Part shown: piece after piece, positions 11,501 to 20,500 of the stretch
Numbering within the stretch: position 1 is the stretch's first letter
Layout of the letters: the number at the start of each line of letters is the position of its first letter
Assembly (NCBI GenBank): GCA_009801015.1
Contig: VHZZ01006953.1
Span: 12,090 to 37,399, forward strand
Source of the DNA: Silene noctiflora
Lineage: Eukaryota > Streptophyta > Magnoliopsida > Caryophyllales > Caryophyllaceae
Length of the DNA: 25,310 bases
Direction of reading: 5' to 3'
Notes under the pieces: model-generated
Told to the model about the DNA's origin: nothing
Seen by the model: only the letters and a program-made list of their open reading frames with translations
Database searches by the model: none
Position numbers and translations under genes: made by a program

Positions 11501-14500
11501 CCGACCTGGAAAAGCACAAATAGATTAAGGTTGCTAATTGAAATGAACCAGAACGGAATCTATCTTATATTAAAATTAAGTTACCCCGAATAATGCAGAT
11601 CTGATTTAACCCAATCCAAAACTGAACCGAAAGACCCGTTTGCCTGGTCTAGTTGGGTTTAAATGTGTAACTCTTACCCAAGTGTTAAAAATGCAGGAAA
11701 AAGGTTATTTATGGATGACCGATGACCCATAAAGAAAATTTTATTGTGATTTGCATCGACTGATCGACTTACTGCTCATTTACTAGAAACAAAACACACA
11801 CCTTTTTTTTTTAACTTTATCTTATCATTATCCAACGCCAAAGTATAGCAATTCTTTGGCTCCGTTGCAAATGGAAAATATGATGGTTTTCGCACCTCTT
11901 TTTACGTTCTACGTTGGCCAAACATACAAAAGTTAGGACATTAATTTGGTTTCTCGTCATTGTGCTTCCTTGCTCCTTAGTCCTTACACAATTCTTTTTC
12001 TTTGTTTCAGATAAGTGCGAATTCTGTTTATGGATTTACAGGAGCCACTGTTGGCCAGTTACCTTGTTTAGAGATATCTTCAAGTGTAACAAGCTATGGT
12101 AATCAAACTTGCATGATCTTGTGAATGCCATTTGTCTTTAAGAACTACCCGCTTGTTTCAATTTTAGTATGATAAATGGACATGGAGGACCTAAAAGAAT
12201 GGATTTTGGTGAAAACGATTATAAACATGCTCTTGCAATTGCCATATCATATCTTGGAGTTACTATAAAATATTCCTTTGTCCATGAATGAATTGGCATA
12301 TAACTTATTACTCATAAGTTAGTCTTTTGTTCTGTTTTGTGGAAATCTCTTGATAAGATAAGTGTGGTATGCATTCTTATCAGTTTCCTTGGACTCTCTC
12401 CCCATTTATTTGAATTTGTCAATGCTTTTTCCCTTATTACATCCTTTTCCTTGGTTCTATGTTCTTTACTACTCTTTCCATTCCATTTTTCTTGACCCCA
12501 TTTGACATTTGTTGTCAAATTTGAACCAACTTTGGCCATTTTCATTATCCATATCTGCATATGTATATGTAGTTGCAATGGAAAAATGGTCTAGTTGATT
12601 TATCATAACTATGTTCATTGCTTCACAAAAAAGTAACTAGTGCATGTTGTGAGAAAATATGGTTCAAAGTTATGTCTCTAACTCAGAAACTGCAACTAGA
12701 GAAGGCCTATGGATGTCGTAGCGTGCAAGATTCAATTGCATAAGACATTTAATGTATAGACTGTGCCGGTGTGACCTGTGATTCCGAAACCCTTAATTGT
12801 TGGCATTCTTTTGTATTTCAGCCAATCTCTGCCAGCTCTTATTTTATCTTGTTTCTACTTGGTTCAATGCTTGGCAGTTCTTTTTCACATTGATTGAGAT
12901 GTCTTTTCTGTGAAAGGTCGCCAAATGATTGAACATACGAAAAAACTCGTGGAAGAAAAATTCACTGTCGTTGGAGGCTATGAAAACAATGCTGAGGTAA
13001 TCTGGAAATTTTCAGTTCTTCAAATGCCTTTTTGGTTCTTAATATTGGTGTAGATGCCTTTGGCACTAGAATAAAGGTAAAGAATTTTGTGCTTTTTTTT
13101 GTTTCAAATGTCTATGTTGCTTCGTTACTTGAGTTTCCAACTTTTTCACAGAAAATACTCGGCGATTTAGTTTGATTTCTGTTGGCTGCTCTTGAAATCA
13201 GAAAAATCACCCTCCTTTGTGTGCTTTGAATTAATATTATGTATTACTTATGGTTAAAAGGTGGATAGTCACTTTCTGGTATTGAGTTTGATCCCTGATA
13301 TGGTCTATGTTTACTAGGAACCCATTGAAGCCTCATAACAGAGTTTTAACTTGTTCTCTGAAAATGCATAAATGATTCTGTTTGATTTCTGTTGGTATTC
13401 ACTATCTATGGATGTGGCCATGTGGGTGCTCTAAATTGGCATTAAGTTTTTCTTAGGATTCCTTTTGTCGTCTCTGTTTGTTATGACCCTCTCCTTTCTC
13501 ATTCTTTGCATATGAAACGAGAAGAAACAAATGACCGGTGTATTGTTATCCTTCTTCTTTTTCACCTTCTATAGCAAAAGAGAAGAAACAATCTGTTTGT
13601 GTTAGCATGTTGCTAACAGAGGGGTAAGGCTGCGTAAATCCGACCTCCCTTACCCCGGAATTTGCGTGAGCCCTTGCGGCACTTGGTTGTTGTTTTGTAT
13701 TTTACTTTAATTACGAAAATAAGGTTTTCTGATGTGTAATTTTGAAATGTAATTCATTTGATCAGGTTATCTATGGGGATACAGATTCAGTCATGGTGCA
13801 GTTTGGTGTATCTACTGTTGAAGATGCAATGAAATTAGGAAGAGAAGCTGCTGTGCATATAAGTGGTACCTTCATAAAGGCAAGTCTGCCTGTCCTTGCT
13901 CTTTGTTGTTGCAGATTTTGTTGGTTGCCTGATTGATATATCACTCAACTTTTATGAAGTTGCAATGTGTGTAGGTCTTAGTTCCTTTTCTTGATGAAGG
14001 AATTTTTTTTTACTTGTCGAAGTTTGCCTGTTGTTTAGCTGTTTAATTTTAAATTTATAAGCAAATGTCGATTTAAAATGCATAATGTAAATAATACACA
14101 CATCAGTAAGAGAAGAAAGAGCAGCTTGCAAGTAATTTGAGTTCAAGAGGTTTACATTGACTACATGGTTGGTTATTTTGTCATTTGTGTGCAAGCTGTT
14201 GAACATTATTCAAGGTTATTTCTGGCCTGATGCACTTCATCTGGCTTGTATCCCGCTGAATTTAAAGTGGGAGGATTAGGAGAAAACTGTTCTTTGCATT
14301 GATTGATTGAGATGTCAGTTTACTAATAAGAAGAGGAACACGATTGTCAGAACTGACAATGGATCCTATTGCATGTCCCTTCTGGCTGGTACATTCTTTG
14401 ATACCAGCATGCCGTGGCTGAAATGTGACTTTGAAAGCATACAAAACAGTTATGTTGAGTGTAATTGTATCAAATATCAGTTTGATGCTTTATCTCGAAA

Positions 14501-17500
14501 TCGTTGTTCGCTGTTCGTGGCCTGCTATAAACATGGCTGATACTGCCTCAAAATTTAGACGTGGTAATCTTCAAAAGCTTGATAATTTGATTGTAATACG
14601 TTGTCGCGGCCGATATTACCACTGTGTTATTAAAAGAAATATAATGTAACACACTTCCGCGAATCAGCATAAGAAAGTCTAAACGTGTGATATACTCTGA
14701 GCTGTCTTTTTAGTTTTGTTTCAAGGAGTAAGAAAAAAGCACAAGGTTCCACCTTTGTTGAATTGTCTGTACTTTTTGTTTACTGTGTAACAGTAGTTAA
14801 TCCTCTTGGTTCACCAAGCTTTTAATGGAAAGAACATAGGAGTATTTGTTATCAACTTATGACATGTGTAAAACAGAGTAAAGTTTTTTGCCTGCCTTTT
14901 GTAGCTATTTCTCCTAGCTTTTTTTTATATGATGAATGTTGATATCATGATGTGTTATCAATACTTCATTTATTATGCCAGAATGTTTGATAAAAGATAC
15001 CCCAACAGATCTGGTAACTTTAACAGTATTGGCAGTAACAGTTACTAACCTCCATTTCATATTGTTCTTCCCGTTTTCCATAATAATATGTGAAGGGAAT
15101 TTTATGGGAAGAATATGAAGAATCGGAGGGAGTAGTAATTTTGGTCTCATCTAAACAATGTGGAAAATATTTGTTTAGCTTTTCCATTCCTATTATTGTT
15201 TTTCCCACATTATGTGTGTAGGAACATTGGATTTTTTACATAGCTAGACTAAACATATTTTTGTATTAAATTTGCAGCCCATCAAATTAGAGTTTGAGAA
15301 GGTTTATTTTCCATATTTGCTGATTAGCAAGAAGAGATATGCTGGTCTTTTCTGGACAAACCCTGACAAATATGATAAAATGGATACCAAAGGTGGGGAC
15401 TGCTTTCTATTTTACTATTTTGTCTTTGTTTGACCGCATCCTAGTGACTGTTAGCCAACCTCCATTCATATTGGGACAATGGTTTGTTTTTGTTGGTGTA
15501 TCATTTCATTCATTGATACTTTGATAGTCATCTACAGGCATTGAAACAGTTCGAAGGGACAATTGCCTACTTGTAAAGAATTTGGTAACCGAATGCTTGC
15601 ACAAAATACTTATTGATAGAGACGTAAAAGGGGCCATCCAGTTTGTTAAAAACACCATCTCAGATCTTTTGATGAATCGCCTTGACTTGTCATTGCTGGT
15701 CATTACGAAGGTTGGATTATCGCTTTGTATCGATCAATGATGTTTCTGGTGTCTTCATAGAGCTTGTCTAGTCCTATAGATTTGTGTAGATTTCTGAACG
15801 TATCTGCTCTTACCTTTTTTTTTTCAGGGTCTAACTAAGACAGGAAATGATTATGAAGTAAAAACAGCTCATGTTGAACTTGCTGAACGTATGCGTAAGG
15901 TGTGATATCTGTTAATATTGCCAATAGGATGTCCAGGTCTTACTTTTGTGACACTGTCACTATGTGCTAATGTCATCTGAGAGGCCATGTGCATGACTTT
16001 CTCACCAGCATCTTGCAAACTGAATTAAGTGGTGTTATGCAATAATCTAATGTGGGTATGTATTACCTAGTAGATGAAGTCTAGAGAGGCCGGTGATGTG
16101 ACATGCAGTGAGATTAATTCCTATTAAGCAGAAGTTGATTATAAGACATAAATGTTCATTCAACTAACTTTAATGAATTTTCTATCCCATATTTCTTATG
16201 TAGCTCTCTGTCAAGGGAACTGTGGACTATAGCTTATGGATATGTGGGTGTCCATTGTTATGTTAGTTTGAGTTCAATTACGCAGTTTGTTCAGTCCAGA
16301 TCTTCAATTCTTGTTCATGTGCACAGTTAACTACTTCGAGAACTTTGAATATGTATTTCTATCATTTTGTTCTGTGCACGACCTGATATGGATCAACCGA
16401 GGTAAAAGACAAACATGCTAGTTTTTCTCCCTCTGGAGTTACATCTGGTGACTTTTTATTGTCTATAGTATTTCCCCACTCTTGGTTGCCATTTGCAAAT
16501 CATAATGTACGCTTTTACTCATTTTATAAAACATTACTACCAGTATCTTAACAACTATAATCTCTTTGTGGTGATCTTGTTGCTGGCTGTATTATCTGCA
16601 CTTTTGCAGCACACATCGAAACATGATGTCTGATCCTTTTTATGTCTCCCAACTGTACCCAGACAATCTAGGCATACTCCTTTGGGCAAATATCCTCGAA
16701 CCACCTCACACATGTTCACCCACATCACACCTAACTGTCACTAGCCTATCTTAAGTCTCATAGCTAACATCACGCAAGATTCTCCAAATTCTGACAAACG
16801 TTGTCTCTTCCTAATTTTGCAAGCCAAACTCTCGCATAAGACTTCTTGAACCTTGTGCTTTGTAAGTTCTAGGCTAATCGTTCTTAGATGGCTCCACGCC
16901 CTATTAAATTTTTGCATACTTAGTGGCCATATCTCTCTTCTCCAGGGAGTGAACTATTAAGGAGAAAATAAAAGACTCCAAAACTTGAAGAGTATGTACA
17001 CTATATTAGTCCTGCTTCATATTTTCTTTTTTGCTCAATAACACAACTGTCCCGATGGAAATCACATACAGTTTCTCAGTAGCACCACCTACCAGAAGGA
17101 TCAGGAAGAGAATCCATCAACTGCATGGTCTGATACAATGTAAAATTATGGATTTGGAAGAGGCAGGGGATACTCAAATGAGATAACAGAATCAATTGAT
17201 GTTTGTGCTCCTATTAGCAATCTTTTCCATTGGCCGACTAGGTTACAAGTCAAGAAGAAACTGACAACAGTTTCAATTAAGTCCCACATAATAGAGCGAA
17301 GGAAGAATATTTTGACTTTATCTCTTGCATCATGAAAGGCAAAGGAAAAAATGGAAAAAGAAATAGAGCACGTGCAAGCTTATGTGTATTTGCTGATATA
17401 CGTGGAGGGGGAGAAAGGATAGTTTGTTGTTTAGGAACTACTGAACTAGACGTTTAATAAATAATATGAAAATTTACTTTATTCACTTGACAGCGAGATG

Positions 17501-20500
17501 CAGCCACAGCTCCTGGCGTTGGTGATAGAGTACCATATGTGATCATTAAAGGTTCCAAAGATGCGAAGGTAATTACGTGGTCTGAAGTTTTCTAAATTAA
17601 TATGGAATGCTGAAAGTTACTGGCTTTGCTATTGATAATTGTTGTTAACAGGCATATGAGAAGTCAGAGGACCCAATCTATGTACTGGAAAATAACATAC
17701 CGATAGACTCCAAATATTACCTTGAAAATCAAATCGAGAAAGTAAGATCTATTTCATTTTACTCTTGAGGCGTTCTTTTCGGAACTGCTAGTAATGGGTG
17801 TGCTTATGTTACAGCCCATTTTGAGGATCTTTGAGCCGATTTTGACCAATGCACGACAAGAGTTGCTTCATGGAAGTCACACAAGATCCATTTCCATCTC
17901 CACTCCTTCAAGTGGTGGCATTATGAAATTTGCCAAAAAACAACTAACCTGCATTGGCTGCAAAGCAGTGATCAGGTACTGGCTCTGCAACCCCGACCCT
18001 TTATATGTTATCGAAGGGAGTTGTGTCTGGGGAATTTTACTGATGTTTATTTGGCATAGTATAGTCCACATAAGGTCAGACAATTACTGTTATGAGCAAG
18101 TCGATGCGAGAGTGAATGTTCAAATTTTGTTTTATTTAATTTGTGGGAGCCATTGAGGCACTGAGGTAATGGTGTTGCAATTATTGTAATTACCACACAC
18201 TTACTTAAAAAAAAGGTGACCACCCAGTTCGGAGTTTGGGACCAATGTATTTTCAGCGTCTTCAGCTTATATTTCTATGGTTGTACGTAATGGAAGGCAC
18301 ATCGTAGAGTAATTAAGAATCTTGCTTCTGACTTCTGTTTTGTTGATCTTGCTGTTAATGGTGACATGTGACTATGTGAGCAATTAATGGTGCCAATTTA
18401 TCCTCTTCTGTTACCTATTTTTATTATTCCAGTTTTTCAAACCAGTTGTAGAACCAGAATGTAAAAATTGATGTAGAAGAGCACTATTGTAGAACACACT
18501 ATCAAAATACTTGCGCATTGAGGTATTCAATGTGCCAAGGCTCTAGAGACTAGAAGTTATCATCTAGTTTCTTGCTATATTAACTTATGTGCTCTAGTTT
18601 CTACCTAATGACCCATTCTGTTACTTAGACTTGGTTACGGGTGCGTGTCTAAGTGTCCGACTCGGCTGTTGCATGGAAATTTCTCGCATGTTTGGTCTAA
18701 ATTGAATTGTCCAATTGTCATACCTATGTTGGAGTGTCGAGTGTCGGACATGGGTATATGATGTAATATGAAGAGTCGGAGTGACATAAATGACCCCTAC
18801 CTGTGAATAATGGCTCCCTTATTCTTTTGCGTGTAGTTGTTGAGTCTCTTCTTGTTGGGCTCAATGCTATTGGTGGTAATGCTTTAGACTTTTAGAAGAA
18901 GCAGCATTCCTACGGGCTACGGAAGTTGCTTATACTATGCTCAGTTTGGAGTGTCTTGGTTTTGTATATGGTGGTTTTTCTCTCATAAAGTTGTTACTTC
19001 AAGGCATATCATTACCTATTCACTATGAATCTGTTCGAGTCACTTTTATGAGAGTTGATGATGGGTGTTTTCTAGTAGAGACAGTCTCCTTAGGTACTAT
19101 CTAGGGAGTTATAATGAAAATTGTCAGGGAATTGTTTTCTCCCTCTTTCAACGGTATGAAAGACAATGGACATTGAATCTTTACAAGGTGCTTCTTGTTT
19201 CTCTTAAGTTGTTAATATTCTTAGTAAACGCTCCAGTAGCTCGGATGAAAATGGGTCTTGAGTTGGTGTGGCACCTCTGAGTGATAAGGCTAATGGGAGG
19301 TCATAAGATATTGGAAAATCTTTTTATGTGGATGAGGTTAGTTATATTTCCTTTGTCCACAATTCAGAGAAAGAAGCCATCAAATATCATAGTTGCCCTT
19401 CCCTTCTTTCGTTTATGAAGCTACACATGTTTTTTTTTTCTCCTTTTGAAGTTCCCTTAAAGGCTTTCAATGTAGGCGATAGCAAGTTGCAAACACAAGC
19501 TTTCTTTCTCTCCAACTTCCCGGGGGTAGCGCAAAGGGTGTTAAACATCATCCAGTTTCAAAGTATAACGAGTACACACGTATTGATCCCATTAGAACTT
19601 GGTTTGGATTATTATGTTTCTGAAGATATTTCAAAACAGAATATTGGAAGGATAAATATGAAAAGCTAAGTTTGAATATCCTTGAAAGCCATATGTAAAG
19701 AAGGGCCCTCATAAGTGAAATGATGGGGTAAGACTAAAAGCTCAATGAAATAAGCCAAATAAATTTCAGTTCGATCAACAAAGATGTGTGTTCCACTGTT
19801 ATAGGCTTGGCCGCTTGGGTTTATTATATGGCTTTGATTACACATGTCTTATCGGTCTTGGTTATTTGACTTTCCTTTTTTAAGTGCTGTAATCTTGGTT
19901 TTTAATAAATATGGCTTTTGTTTTAGCTCAATATGGAACTTCCCGTGTTTTAAATTCACATTTTTGTTTGTATTGGTGTATTGAGCATTTGAGCCGAGTT
20001 ATGGCTTGCGTAACTCTTAGTATATAATTAAAATTGGCTACCAACCATTTTTTTTTTAAAAGGAAGCTATTTACTCCGTAGTTCCATTTCCCTTGAATTT
20101 TGTGTGTTGCTTGACATGTTCACTTGCTATTGAATTAGTGGCCCCAACAAAACACTGTGCTCACATTGCAAGGGAAGGGAAGCTGAACTATACTGCAAGA
20201 CAATAGCCAATGGTATGTCACAATTATATCTCTATTTAAACCGGTACAATTGAGATGTTGGTGTTGTCAGTATTGGAGAAACTAAACTACTTGCAGTTTC
20301 TGAGTTAGAGACATTGTTTGGGAAGTTGTGGACTCAATGCCAGGAATGTCAGGGATCTCTTCATCAGGATGTTCTTTGCACAAGGTTTCTGCTCTTACCT
20401 TTCTTGCCTTACGGCACAAATCATCTGTTATTGTCATTTGAGCAATTGCCTCTTCCCTTGGTAGACAAGAACAGAGAAACTTGTGTTGCCAGTCGAGGCG

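Larger units (their letters stand above)
10969..12010 (+). other. POLD1 intron 18 (1042 bp), mostly transposon remains
   Basis: GT-AG intron holding a possible reversed SINE tail (11039-11065) and a degenerate ACCCGAACC-rich element (about 11095-11651). The last 350 bp are unremarkable. Confidence 0.85.

Noticed and set aside
13880..13886. GT at 13884 as the donor of intron 21
   Set aside because: It would add four bases, shift the frame and destroy the conserved PIKLEF start of exon 22.
16610..16920. LINE or reverse-transcriptase fragment in intron 24
   Set aside because: Composition hints at an insertion, but no reverse-transcriptase or endonuclease motif could be read in any frame.
19328..19669. 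113-codon plus-strand open frame as a gene within intron 27
   Set aside because: It begins with GTG, shows no recognisable domain, and lies in an intron with no promoter or splice support.
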